A DNA stretch of 64,000 bases from Limnohabitans sp. 2KL-17 (GTDB lineage Bacteria; Pseudomonadota; Gammaproteobacteria; Burkholderiales; Burkholderiaceae_C), in contig NZ_NESK01000013.1 of the NCBI RefSeq assembly GCF_003063415.1, positions 38,048 to 102,047 of the forward strand, in the 5' to 3' direction. This document shows, in pieces, positions 42,225 through 50,851 of the stretch. The notes below the pieces were generated by a model. It was not told where the DNA came from, searched no databases, and saw only the letters and a program-made list of their open reading frames with translations. The translations under genes were made by a program, and so were the position numbers. The number at the start of each line of letters is the position of its first letter. The first letter of the stretch is position 1.

Positions 42225-43211
42225 TCAGATCACCTTGGCGCGCATCAGGTCGTTGGTGTTGATGGCGCCGCACAGGCACCCGTTGTCGTCGATGACCAGA
42301 ATGCTGGTGATGCGGCATTGCTCCATCATTTCAGCGGCTTCGGCCGCCAGTGCTTCCATGTGGATGGTGCGAGGGTTGGTTCGCATCACATCGCACGCTT
42401 TGAGGCCGCGCAACTCGACGCCTTGCTCAATCAGGCGGCGCAGGTCACCGTCGGTGAATACCCCCAGCACGTGGCCCTTGGCATCGGTCACCGACGTGGC
42501 GCCCAGTCCTTTGTTGCTCATCTCGCGCATGAGGGTTGTGAATTCGGCATCGGGGCCGACTTGCGGCACATCAACGCCCTTGCGCATGACATCGGCCACA
42601 TGGGTCAGCAGTCTGCGGCCCAAAGAGCCGCCTGGGTGAGAGCGGGCAAAGTCTTCGGGTTTGAACCCCCTGGCATCGAGCAAAGCCACGGCCAGGGCAT
42701 CGCCCATGGCCAGTTGGGCCGTGGTGCTAGCGGTTGGGGCCAGGTTCATGGGGCAGGCTTCTTTGGCCACGGAGCAGTCCAGCAACACATCCGCGTGGCG
42801 GGCCAGTGAAGATGTCAAACCGCCGGTCAAGGCAATCAGAGGCACGCCCTGGCGTTTGAGCACCGGCAGGATGGCCAGCAATTCATCGCTTTCACCGCTG
42901 TTGGAGATGGCCAGCACAACATCAATGGCCTGGATCATGCCCAGGTCGCCATGGCTGGCTTCGCCGGGGTGCACAAACATGGCCGGGGTGCCGGTGGAGG
43001 CCAAAGTGGCCGCAATTTTTCGCCCAATGTGCCCGCTTTTGCCCATGCCCATGACTACCACGCGGCCTTGCGCGCCCAGCACCATGTTGACCGCGTCGAC
43101 AAAACGCGCATCCAGGCGGCTTTTGAGTTGAAGCAAGGCGTCCGCCTCGATGTCCAAGGTCTCGCGGGCGAGTTGCAAAGTGTGTTCGGAAGTGGCGAGC
43201 ATGGCGGACAT
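42225..43211 (-). CDS. kdsD: arabinose-5-phosphate isomerase
   Basis: KpsF/GutQ-type isomerase, 328 residues from ATG 43211, the typical KdsD length. N-terminal SIS domain with GMGKSGHIGRKIAATL and HPGEASHGDLGM; two C-terminal CBS domains. It makes arabinose 5-phosphate, the precursor of Kdo. Other in-frame starts are 43238 and 43202, and the frame is open to 43316. Divergent from kefB. Confidence 0.92.
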   Translation of the reverse strand: MSAMLATSEHTLQLARETLDIEADALLQLKSRLDARFVDAVNMVLGAQGRVVVMGMGKSGHIGRKIAATLASTGTPAMFVHPGEASHGDLGMIQAIDVVLAISNSGESDELLAILPVLKRQGVPLIALTGGLTSSLARHADVLLDCSVAKEACPMNLAPTASTTAQLAMGDALAVALLDARGFKPEDFARSHPGGSLGRRLLTHVADVMRKGVDVPQVGPDAEFTTLMREMSNKGLGATSVTDAKGHVLGVFTDGDLRRLIEQGVELRGLKACDVMRTNPRTIHMEALAAEAAEMMEQCRITSILVIDDNGCLCGAINTNDLMRAKVI

Positions 43212-43322
43212 TTTATCGGGCAGCCGTTCAATGGCCATGGTGTGGGTGTTCAAGCCCACATCAGCGTTGGTTTGGGTGGGCCGAAAAGTCAGCTTGTCAC
43301 AAGCACTTGTTACCATGATGGC

Positions 43323-45308
43323 ATGAGTGCTTTAGAGCTGACCTTGCTGTATCTTTTGGCCGCCGTATTGGGTGTGGTCGGTTGCCGCATGCTCAAACTG
43401 CCACCCATACTGGGTTACTTGGCGGTGGGTGTGGTCATTGGCCCCAATGCGCTGGCGCTGGCGCAAAACTCCGATGGGGTGAATCACCTGGCCGAGTTCG
43501 GCGTGGTTTTTCTGATGTTCGTGATTGGTCTGGAGTTCAACCTGCCCAAATTGCGCTCCATGCGCAAACACGTTTTTGGTCTGGGCTTGCTGCAGGTGCT
43601 GCTGACTCTGGTGATCGTGACAGTATTTTCCTTGTTCGTGGCCACCTTGGCGCCTACGCTTTGGCGCATGGAGTGGCAAACCGCCTTGGCATTGTCCAGC
43701 GCCATGGCCATGAGCAGCACCGCCATCGTCATCAAGCTGGTGGCAGACCGCCTGGAGCTGGAGTCCGAGCACGGCAAGCGGGTGGTTGGTGTGTTGCTGT
43801 TCCAGGATTTGGCGGTTGTGCCCTTGATTGTGATGATCCCCGCCTTGGGTGCGCCCGCCGACGAAATGTTTTCGGCCTTGTTGCTGGCCGCAGCCAAGGC
43901 CACTGTGTTGATCACTTTGTTGATGACCGGCGGCCAGCGCGTCATGCGTTGGTGGTTGACCTTGGTGGCGCGTCGCAAAAGCGAAGAGTTGTTTGTGCTG
44001 AACCTGCTCTTGGTCACGCTGGGACTGGCCTGGATCACCGAAATGGCGGGTCTGAGTCTGGCCTTGGGCGCGTTCATCGCGGGCATGCTGATTTCCGAGA
44101 CCGAATACAAGCACCAGGTGGAGTTGGACATCCGGCCTTTCCACGATGTGCTGCTGGGTTTGTTCTTCATCACGATTGGCATGATGCTGGACTGGCACAT
44201 CGTGGTCGAGCGCTGGCCTCTGGTGCTCTTGCTCACCACCTTGCCGGTCCTGTTCAAGTTGGTTCTGGTGGCCGCGCTGGCCAAAATGACAGGTGCGCCG
44301 AACGGGGTGGCACTGCGCACAGGTTTGTACCTGGCCCAGGCGGGCGAGTTTGGTTTTGTGTTGCTCACGCTGGGTTCACAGAGCAACCTGATTCCGCCCA
44401 CCTTGTTGAACCCGGTACTGGCAAGCATGGTGTTGTCGATGATGGCGACACCCTTCATCATCATGCACAGCAACAGCCTGGTGATGAAAGTCGTGGCCAG
44501 CGAGTGGTTGCAACAGTCCTTGCAAATGACGACCATCGCGCGCAAGTCGATCAACACCAGCAAGCACGTGATCATTTGCGGTTATGGCCGCTGCGGCCAG
44601 AACCTGGCGCGCATGCTGGACAAAGAAAACATCCCTTACATGGCACTTGACCTTGACCCTGATCGGGTGCGCCAGGCTGCCGCTGCCGGGGATTCGGTGG
44701 TGTTTGGCGATGCCGGGCGCCTGCAGTCATTGATGGCGGCAGGCTTGGCCCGCGCCAGTGCGGTCGTCATCACTTATTTGGACACACCTGCCGCCCTGAA
44801 AGTGCTTGACCACACGCACGGCCATGCGCCACAGGTGCCGGTGATTGTGCGAACGCGGGACGATCTGAACCTGGAAAAGCTGCAGTTGGCCGGGGCCACC
44901 GAGGTGGTGCCGGAGGCGCTGGAAGGATCGCTCATGCTGGCCAGTCATGCGCTGGCGCTGGTGGGCGTGCCGATGCGGCGCGTGATCCGCCTGGTTCAGG
45001 ACCAGCGCGATGCCCGCTACAACTTGTTGAGAGGGTATTTCCATGGTGCGGACGACGATACGCTGGACGAAATTGACCACGAGCGTCTGACCACAGTGGG
45101 CCTGCCCCTGGCATCGCCCTGGCTGGGCAAGCAGGTGCAAGATCTGGCCTTTCATGCCATGGGGGTGCGGGTGGTCAATTTGCGCAGGGCCAACGGCCAG
45201 CCGGAAAAAGTGAACGACGAAACCGAGCTGCATTCGGGTGACACCCTGGTGCTGTCCGGCAAATCACAGACATTGGCGTTGGCCGAAGAAAAATTGTTGC
45301 GGGGTTGA
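43323..45308 (+). CDS. monovalent cation:proton antiporter-2 (KefB/KefC type)
   Basis: 661 residues. The N-terminal CPA2 domain has 12-13 hydrophobic helices beginning MSALELTLLYLLAAV and includes LGAFIAGMLISETEYKHQ and AQAGEFGFVLL. After about residue 410 comes a TrkA-N/RCK domain, HVIICGYGRCGQNLARML, for NAD(H) or glutathione-adduct gating, then a TrkA-C domain. Likely a K+/H+ exchanger protecting against electrophiles or acid. ATG 43323 starts the first helix; the frame extends upstream into the kdsD antisense region. Confidence 0.9.
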   Translation: MSALELTLLYLLAAVLGVVGCRMLKLPPILGYLAVGVVIGPNALALAQNSDGVNHLAEFGVVFLMFVIGLEFNLPKLRSMRKHVFGLGLLQVLLTLVIVTVFSLFVATLAPTLWRMEWQTALALSSAMAMSSTAIVIKLVADRLELESEHGKRVVGVLLFQDLAVVPLIVMIPALGAPADEMFSALLLAAAKATVLITLLMTGGQRVMRWWLTLVARRKSEELFVLNLLLVTLGLAWITEMAGLSLALGAFIAGMLISETEYKHQVELDIRPFHDVLLGLFFITIGMMLDWHIVVERWPLVLLLTTLPVLFKLVLVAALAKMTGAPNGVALRTGLYLAQAGEFGFVLLTLGSQSNLIPPTLLNPVLASMVLSMMATPFIIMHSNSLVMKVVASEWLQQSLQMTTIARKSINTSKHVIICGYGRCGQNLARMLDKENIPYMALDLDPDRVRQAAAAGDSVVFGDAGRLQSLMAAGLARASAVVITYLDTPAALKVLDHTHGHAPQVPVIVRTRDDLNLEKLQLAGATEVVPEALEGSLMLASHALALVGVPMRRVIRLVQDQRDARYNLLRGYFHGADDDTLDEIDHERLTTVGLPLASPWLGKQVQDLAFHAMGVRVVNLRRANGQPEKVNDETELHSGDTLVLSGKSQTLALAEEKLLRG

Positions 45309-45438
45309 AAGCGCCAAAGATGACGCCGTGATTTGGCGCGCTGCGGCTTGGATTGCAGAGGGCGGCTGTCGCGTTTGGCGCTGACAGCTGTTGCGCGCCG
45401 TTTTAGACTGGTATTTTTCCAAGCCTGTGCAAAACACG

Positions 45439-45975
45439 ATGTCCCAATCCAATACCCCGCCTGCGGCTGCTGATGACCGCGTTCCTTACGCCAAACCCCA
45501 ACCCTGGGGCATGGCGCCCGACATGGTGGTACATGACGTACAAACCGAAGATGAGCGCCTTTGGGCACCAGTGGCGCCGGGCATTTGGTCAAGGCCGTTG
45601 CACCTGAATGTGACGGGTGGTTTTTACGTGCACTTGCTCAAGGTCAAGCGCTCTGGCTTGCTGCAGCGCCACCGCCACTCGGGGCAGGTGCATGCCCATG
45701 TGCTGCGCGGCAAGTGGCTTTATCTTGAGCATGACTGGGTGGCCGAAGAGGGCAGCTATGTGTTTGAGCCGCCTGGTGAGACGCACACCCTGGTGGTGCC
45801 CGATGATTGTCAGGACATGGTCACGATGTTCACCGTGCATGGCGCGTTGATGTACGTGGACACGCAAGGCAACTCGACCGGGTATGACGATGTTTTTACC
45901 CGCATTGACAAATACCGGGCGCACTTTGAAGCGGTGGGTCTGGGCGCCGATTATGTGAAAACATTCATGCGTTGA
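45439..45975 (+). CDS. cupin domain protein, 2,4'-dihydroxyacetophenone dioxygenase-like
   Basis: 178 residues, one beta-barrel cupin: metal-site candidates in LQRHRHSGQVHAHVLRG (His cluster and Gln) and the second motif EPPGETHTLVVPDD. This HxH pattern resembles ChrR-like and DAD-type cupins that cleave C-C bonds in aromatic ketones. A longer frame to 45391 lacks similarity. Single gene ended by a strong terminator. Substrate not determined. Confidence 0.75.
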   Translation: MSQSNTPPAAADDRVPYAKPQPWGMAPDMVVHDVQTEDERLWAPVAPGIWSRPLHLNVTGGFYVHLLKVKRSGLLQRHRHSGQVHAHVLRGKWLYLEHDWVAEEGSYVFEPPGETHTLVVPDDCQDMVTMFTVHGALMYVDTQGNSTGYDDVFTRIDKYRAHFEAVGLGADYVKTFMR

Positions 45976-45996
45976 GCAAGGCCTGCTCGGCAACAA

Positions 45997-46024
45997 AAAG
46001 GCCTGCTCAAGAGCAGGCCTTTTG
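45997..46024. terminator. bidirectional intrinsic terminator
   Basis: AAAGGCCTGCTC (45997-46008) and GAGCAGGCCTTT (46011-46022), a perfect 12-bp stem with AA between, flanked by A-run and T-run. It can end both the cupin gene and the liv operon. A second AAGGCCTGCTC copy lies just upstream at 45978-45988. Confidence 0.88.
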
Positions 46025-46053
46025 CTTGGAGGCGCTGCGCGCCTGACCACGTG

Positions 46054-47013
46054 TCAAAGAGGTTTTTTGATCCAGTTGGCGATCTCGCCAATGATGCCGC
46101 GTCGGAAAGCCAGCACACAGACCACAAAGATGGCGCCCTGGATGATGGTGACCCACGCGCCCAGTTGCGACAAGTAGTTTTGCATGCTCACGATCACGGC
46201 AGCGCCCACCACCGGGCCGAACAAAGTGCCCAAGCCACCGACCAGTGTCATCAATACCACCTCACCCGACATGGACCAGTGCACATCGGTCAGCGAGGCG
46301 AGTTGGAACACCAGGGATTTGGTGGCGCCTGCCGTGCCCGCCAAGGCGCCTGAGATGACAAACGCGATCAGCTTGTACTGGTCGGTGTCGTAGCCCAAGG
46401 AGATCGCACGGTCTTGGTTTTCGCGGATGGCCTTGAGGATCTGGCCGAAAGGCGAGTGCACGATTCGCCAGATCAAGGCAAAGCCCATGAGGAAAATGGC
46501 CAGTACAAACATGTACATGGCACTGTTTTGTTCCAGATCGAACATGCCGAACAGCTTGCCTCTGGGCACACTTTGAATGCCGTCTTCGCCACCTGTGAAC
46601 GGGGTCTGCAGGTAAAAGAAGAAAACCATCTGGGAGAAAGCCAGGGTGATCATTGCAAAGTAAATGCCCTGTCTGCGAATGGCCAGCATGCCAGTGAGCA
46701 AGGCCAACAAGGCTGAGCAGCCCGTGGCAAAAAGCACCGCCAGTTCAGGGTTCCAGCCCCACACTTTGGCGGCATGCGATGCCGCATAACCGGCTGTGCC
46801 TAAAAACATGGCGTGCCCAAATGACAGCAGGCCGCCAAAACCGATCAAAAGGTTGAAGGCACAAGCAAACAAGGCAAAGCACATGACCTTCATCAGGAAG
46901 ATCGGGTAGACCCAGATGGGGGCGATGACCAGCACCATCACCATGATGGCAAATGCCACCCATTGGTGCGTGAAAGACTGGGTCTTGAAGGAGGGGGTCG
47001 TGACAGTGGTCAT
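46054..47013 (-). CDS. livM: branched-chain amino acid ABC transporter permease LivM
   Basis: Inner-membrane permease, 319 residues, about ten hydrophobic helices. The EAA-like cytoplasmic loop is near LKAIRENQDRAISLGYDT, the standard LivM coupling segment; FALFACAFNLLIGFGGLLSFGHAMFLG is the LivM hallmark. Last gene of the operon livG-F-K-H-M; 4 bases from livH. With the partner permease it forms the channel for branched-chain amino acids or amides. Confidence 0.93.
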   Translation of the reverse strand: MTTVTTPSFKTQSFTHQWVAFAIMVMVLVIAPIWVYPIFLMKVMCFALFACAFNLLIGFGGLLSFGHAMFLGTAGYAASHAAKVWGWNPELAVLFATGCSALLALLTGMLAIRRQGIYFAMITLAFSQMVFFFYLQTPFTGGEDGIQSVPRGKLFGMFDLEQNSAMYMFVLAIFLMGFALIWRIVHSPFGQILKAIRENQDRAISLGYDTDQYKLIAFVISGALAGTAGATKSLVFQLASLTDVHWSMSGEVVLMTLVGGLGTLFGPVVGAAVIVSMQNYLSQLGAWVTIIQGAIFVVCVLAFRRGIIGEIANWIKKPL

Positions 47014-47017
47014 GGTC

Positions 47018-47902
47018 TTACTTCTGGGTACCGAACAACCCGGCAGGCTTGATCAGGAGAACGATGGTCATGATGATGAAAATCACCGTGCTGGAAGCCT
47101 CGGGGTAGAAGACCTTGGTCAGGCCTTCGATCAAGCCCAGACCAAAACCAGTCAGGATGGCGCCCATGATGGAGCCCATGCCACCAATCACCACCACGGC
47201 GAACACCACGATGATGATGTCGGCGCCCATGGTGGGGTTGACCTGGTAAATCGGGGCGGCCATGACGCCTGCAAATGCAGCCAGGCCGACGCCAAAGCCA
47301 TAGGTCAGGGTGATCATGCGGGGGACGTTGATGCCGAACGCCTGCACCAGACTGGGGTTTTCAGTGGCAGCGCGCAAATAAGCGCCAAGCTTGGTTCGTT
47401 CGATCACATACCAGGTGGACAGGCACACCACCAGCGAGGCCACGATGACCCAGGCACGGTATTTCGGCAGGAACATGAAGCCGGTGTTGTAGGCGCCCTG
47501 GAAAACCTCTGGCACCGGATAAGGCATGCCCGAAGAACCGAATTCGTGTCGGAACAAGCCCTGAATGATCAGTGCCAAACCAAAGGTCAGCAGCAGGCCA
47601 TACAGGTGGTCCAATTTATAGAGCCGTTTGAGCATGGTGCGCTCAATCAGCATGCCGGTCGCTCCCACCAGGATCGGTGTGATGACGAGCGAGGCCCAGT
47701 AATTGATCCCCAATTTGGTCAGGGACAGGTACGCCACAAAAGCGCCCAGCATGTACTGGGCGCCGTGGGTGAAGTTGATGATGTTCAGCAAGCCGAAAAT
47801 CACGGCCAGACCCAGCGAAAGCAGTGCGTAAAAAGAGCCGTTGATCAGCCCGATCAGCAATTGCCCGAACAGGGCTTGGGAGGGAATGCCAAAGATTTCC
47901 AT
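47018..47902 (-). CDS. livH: branched-chain amino acid ABC transporter permease LivH
   Basis: 294 residues, about eight helices; ALLSLGLAVIFGLLNIINFTHGAQYMLGA is the LivH hallmark and LRAATENPSLVQAFGINV the cytoplasmic coupling loop. Starts at ATG 47902, 36 bases behind the binding-protein gene. Partner of LivM. Confidence 0.94.
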   Translation of the reverse strand: MEIFGIPSQALFGQLLIGLINGSFYALLSLGLAVIFGLLNIINFTHGAQYMLGAFVAYLSLTKLGINYWASLVITPILVGATGMLIERTMLKRLYKLDHLYGLLLTFGLALIIQGLFRHEFGSSGMPYPVPEVFQGAYNTGFMFLPKYRAWVIVASLVVCLSTWYVIERTKLGAYLRAATENPSLVQAFGINVPRMITLTYGFGVGLAAFAGVMAAPIYQVNPTMGADIIIVVFAVVVIGGMGSIMGAILTGFGLGLIEGLTKVFYPEASSTVIFIIMTIVLLIKPAGLFGTQK

Positions 47903-47938
47903 TGTGATTTTTCGACTTGCTTGAACAGAGGGTTGAAA

Positions 47939-49153
47939 TTACTTCTTGACCAGTGGGCAATCGCTCTCAGCCAGGGGGCGGAAAGCTTCGTTGGCCGGGA
48001 TGGTCGCCACCAGCTTGTAGTAGTCGTAAGGGCCTTTGGACTCAGAAGGCTTCTTGACCTGGAACAGGTAGGCGGGGTGGAGTTTGCGGCCGTCAGCGCG
48101 CACAGAGCCTTTGCCGAACAAGGGGTCATCGGTTGGCAGCTCTTTCATCTTGGCGGCGACCTTGGTGCCGTCATCTGTCTTGGCAGCGTCCACGGCCTTC
48201 AGGTAATGAATCACGCTGGAGTAAACACCGGCTTGCACCATGGACGGGTATTTGCCGCTGTTGGCTGCCGCAAAACGCTTGGTGAAGGCGCGCGTGTTGT
48301 CGTTCAGGTCCCAATAGAAGGTTTCGGTCAGCATCAGGCCTTGGGCTGTGTTCAGACCCAAGGAATGCACGTCGGGCAAGAAGACCAGCATGCCGGCCAG
48401 GTTTTGGCCGCCTTTGGTGATGCCGAACTCGGCGGCTTGCTTGATCGAGTTGGTGGTGTCACCACCGGCGTTCGCCAGGCCAATGATCTTGGCTTTGGAA
48501 GCCTGTGCCTGCAGCAAGAAGGAGGAGAAGTCTTGCGTCGGGAATGGGGTGCGCACTTTGCCCACCACTTTGCCACCGTTTTTGAGCACCACAGCTTCGG
48601 TGTCGCGCTCCAGCGCGTGGCCGAAAGCATAGTCAGCGGTCAGGAAGAACCAAGTGTCACCACCGCTTTTGACAATCGCTTTGCCTGTGCCGTTGGCCAG
48701 CATCCAGGTGTCATAAGCCCAGTGGATGGTGTTGGCGTTGCAGGCCTTGCCGCTCAGGTCGGCAGTGGCCGAGCCGGAGTTGACGTGCAGTTTGCCCTTG
48801 TCGCTGGAAAGCTTGGCAATGGCCAGACCGACCGACGATGTCGGCACGTCAGCGATCATGTCGACCTTGTCGGTGTCGTACCACTGGCGGGCAATGTTGG
48901 AGCCCACATCAGGTTTATTCTGGTGGTCGGCGCCGACAACTTCCACCTTGAGCGTGCTCTTGGTGGCTTTGATGTAGTCCTCCACAGCCATTTTGGCCGC
49001 GCTCAAAGAGCCAGGGCCAGTGATGTCGGAGTACAGACCCGACATGTCGTTGAGCACGCCAATCTTGACGATGCCGTCAGAGATCTGTGCTTGTGCTTGG
49101 CCCGCGAAAGCGCAGGCGGCCATGGCGGCCAATGAGAGAAGTTTGCGTTTCAT
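47939..49153 (-). CDS. branched-chain amino acid-type ABC substrate-binding protein
   Basis: 404 residues, type I periplasmic binding fold. Signal peptide MKRKLLSLAAMAACAFAGQAQA cleaved before QIS. The mature start VKIGVLNDMSGLYSDITG is the LivK-like opening. The gene lies between livF and livH. Ligands in this family include branched-chain amino acids, amides, urea or aromatic acids; pocket residues do not decide. ATG 49153 is chosen for the signal peptide. Confidence 0.9.
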   Translation of the reverse strand: MKRKLLSLAAMAACAFAGQAQAQISDGIVKIGVLNDMSGLYSDITGPGSLSAAKMAVEDYIKATKSTLKVEVVGADHQNKPDVGSNIARQWYDTDKVDMIADVPTSSVGLAIAKLSSDKGKLHVNSGSATADLSGKACNANTIHWAYDTWMLANGTGKAIVKSGGDTWFFLTADYAFGHALERDTEAVVLKNGGKVVGKVRTPFPTQDFSSFLLQAQASKAKIIGLANAGGDTTNSIKQAAEFGITKGGQNLAGMLVFLPDVHSLGLNTAQGLMLTETFYWDLNDNTRAFTKRFAAANSGKYPSMVQAGVYSSVIHYLKAVDAAKTDDGTKVAAKMKELPTDDPLFGKGSVRADGRKLHPAYLFQVKKPSESKGPYDYYKLVATIPANEAFRPLAESDCPLVKK

Positions 49154-49181
49154 CGTTGTATCTCCAGTTAAAAAATAGGTA

Positions 49182-49892
49182 TCAGACGCCCAGGTACTCA
49201 TGCAACATGCCCATCTTGCTGGACAGCTCTTGCGATGAAAAGCCCTCCACAATCTGGCCGTGCTCCATCACGTAAAACCGGTCTGCCAGGGGGGCGGCAA
49301 ACCTGAAGTTCTGTTCAACCATGATGATCGTGAAGCCTTTGGCCTTGAGGGCTTTGATCATGCGGGCAAGGGCTTGCACAATGACCGGCGCCAGGCCTTC
49401 GGAAATTTCGTCCAACAACAAAAAGCGCGCCCCGGTACGCAAGATGCGGCCAACCGCGAGCATTTGCTGTTCACCACCAGAAAGTCGGGTGCCAGGGCTG
49501 TCGCGGCGCTCCAGCAAGTTGGGGAACATGTCGTAAATCTCTTTGACGGACATGCCATTGGGGCCGATGACGGGCGGCAGCAACAGGTTTTCTTCGCAAG
49601 TGAGTGCAGAAAAAATACCCCGCTCTTCAGGGCAATAACCCAAGCCCAGTTTGGCGATCTGGTGCGGTGCCCAGTTCACGGTTTCATGGCCTTTGATGGT
49701 GATGGAGCCGGTGCGACGCCCCACCAGACCAAGGATGGATTTGACGGTGGTGGTGCGGCCTGCGCCATTGCGCCCCAGCAGCGTGACCACTTCGCCTTCG
49801 TTGACGGTCAGGTCAACGCCATGCAGGATGTGCGACTCGCCGTACCAGGAGTGCAGATTGCTGATGCGAAGAAATTCGTTGGCTTCAGCCAT
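49182..49892 (-). CDS. livF: ABC transporter ATP-binding protein LivF
   Basis: 236 residues. Walker A GRNGAGRTTTVKSI (the usual Lys-Thr reads Arg-Thr: GAGRTT), ABC signature RLSGGEQQMLAVGR, Walker B FLLLDEIS and a switch His in MVEQN context. Arg in place of the P-loop Lys is unusual and could lower ATPase activity or reflect an error. It overlaps livG by eight bases. Confidence 0.9.
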   Translation of the reverse strand: MAEANEFLRISNLHSWYGESHILHGVDLTVNEGEVVTLLGRNGAGRTTTVKSILGLVGRRTGSITIKGHETVNWAPHQIAKLGLGYCPEERGIFSALTCEENLLLPPVIGPNGMSVKEIYDMFPNLLERRDSPGTRLSGGEQQMLAVGRILRTGARFLLLDEISEGLAPVIVQALARMIKALKAKGFTIIMVEQNFRFAAPLADRFYVMEHGQIVEGFSSQELSSKMGMLHEYLGV

Positions 49893-50661
49893 GAGCCCCC
49901 TCCAGTTCGTTGTCGGTGGTGCCCATGTAGGCTTCGAGCACTTGGGGATTTTGCGAAACCACTGCGTAAGGCCCTTCGGCAATCACTTGCCCTCGTTGCA
50001 ACACGCTGATGGTGTCGGCAATGCTGGAGACCACATTCATGTTGTGCTCCACCATCAGGATGGTGCGGTTGGCACTGACTTTTTTGATCAGTTGGGTGAC
50101 GCGGTCTACGTCCTCGTGGCCCATGCCCTGCGTCGGCTCGTCGAGCAGCATCAGCTCGGGCTCCATGGCCAGTGTGGTGGCGATTTCCAGTGCGCGCTTG
50201 CGGCCATAAGGCAACTCGACAGCGGTCAGGCCCGCCATGGGGCCCAGATCAACTTGCTCCAGCAAGGCCATGGCTTTGTCGTTGAGTTGGTTCAGGCTGC
50301 GTTCGGAGCGCCAAAAGTGCATCGATGTCCCCGTGGCCCGTTGTAAACCAATGCGGACGTTTTCGAGCACCGTCAAATTGGGGAAAGTGGCCGAAATCTG
50401 AAAGGACCGAACGATGCCGCGCCGCGCCACCTGGGAGGGTTTTTCGTCGGTGATGTCGTGGCCATTGAACAGGATCTGACCTTGGGTGGGGATCAGGAAT
50501 TTGGTGAGCAGGTTGAACACCGTGGTCTTGCCCGCGCCGTTGGGACCGATCAGCGCGTGGATCTGACCACGTTGGACACGCAAGTCCACGCCATTGACAG
50601 CGACAAAACCCTTGAACTCCTTAATAAGTCCGCGGGTTTCGAGAATGATTTCGTCAGCCAT
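49885..50661 (-). CDS. livG: ABC transporter ATP-binding protein LivG
   Basis: 258 residues. Walker A GPNGAGKTTVFNLLT (intact Lys), Q-loop IVRSFQIS, a signature region ELPYGRKRALEIATTL (the LivG form of LSGGQ), Walker B LMLLDEPTQGM and MVEHNMNVV. First gene of the operon, behind a leader with a long inverted repeat. It forms the ATPase pair with LivF. Confidence 0.94.
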   Translation of the reverse strand: MADEIILETRGLIKEFKGFVAVNGVDLRVQRGQIHALIGPNGAGKTTVFNLLTKFLIPTQGQILFNGHDITDEKPSQVARRGIVRSFQISATFPNLTVLENVRIGLQRATGTSMHFWRSERSLNQLNDKAMALLEQVDLGPMAGLTAVELPYGRKRALEIATTLAMEPELMLLDEPTQGMGHEDVDRVTQLIKKVSANRTILMVEHNMNVVSSIADTISVLQRGQVIAEGPYAVVSQNPQVLEAYMGTTDNELEGAHG

Positions 50662-50669
50662 TGAATTTT

Positions 50670-50732
50670 GTACCGGGGCAAAAAATGAAAAATTGCAGGG
50701 CCATTCTGTAGCGAGAAATTTTTTGCGGGTAC
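50670..50732 (-). promoter_or_regulatory. inverted repeat in the liv operon leader
   Basis: GTACCGGGGCAAAAAAT (50670-50686) and ATTTTTTGCGGGTAC (50718-50732) are near-perfect mirrors (one arm two bases longer) with a 31-base loop. On the minus strand the hairpin ends 8 bases before the livG start codon, so it could hide or expose the ribosome site or act as an operator. Confidence 0.5.
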
Positions 50733-50851
50733 ATGGTTATCCCGTGGTCCTGTCTCTTGCGTGACGAATTTCCGAGGCTGTGCCCGCTTCTTACAGCTCG
50801 CCTTGTGCGTTGCGCTTGTGAAGCGTCGGCATGCGCCTGGTTTTTGCGGCG

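Noticed and set aside
46916..49135. A 739-codon open frame on the plus strand
   Set aside because: It is opposite the liv genes, is rich in His and Gln as mirrored coding frames often are, and has no family features.
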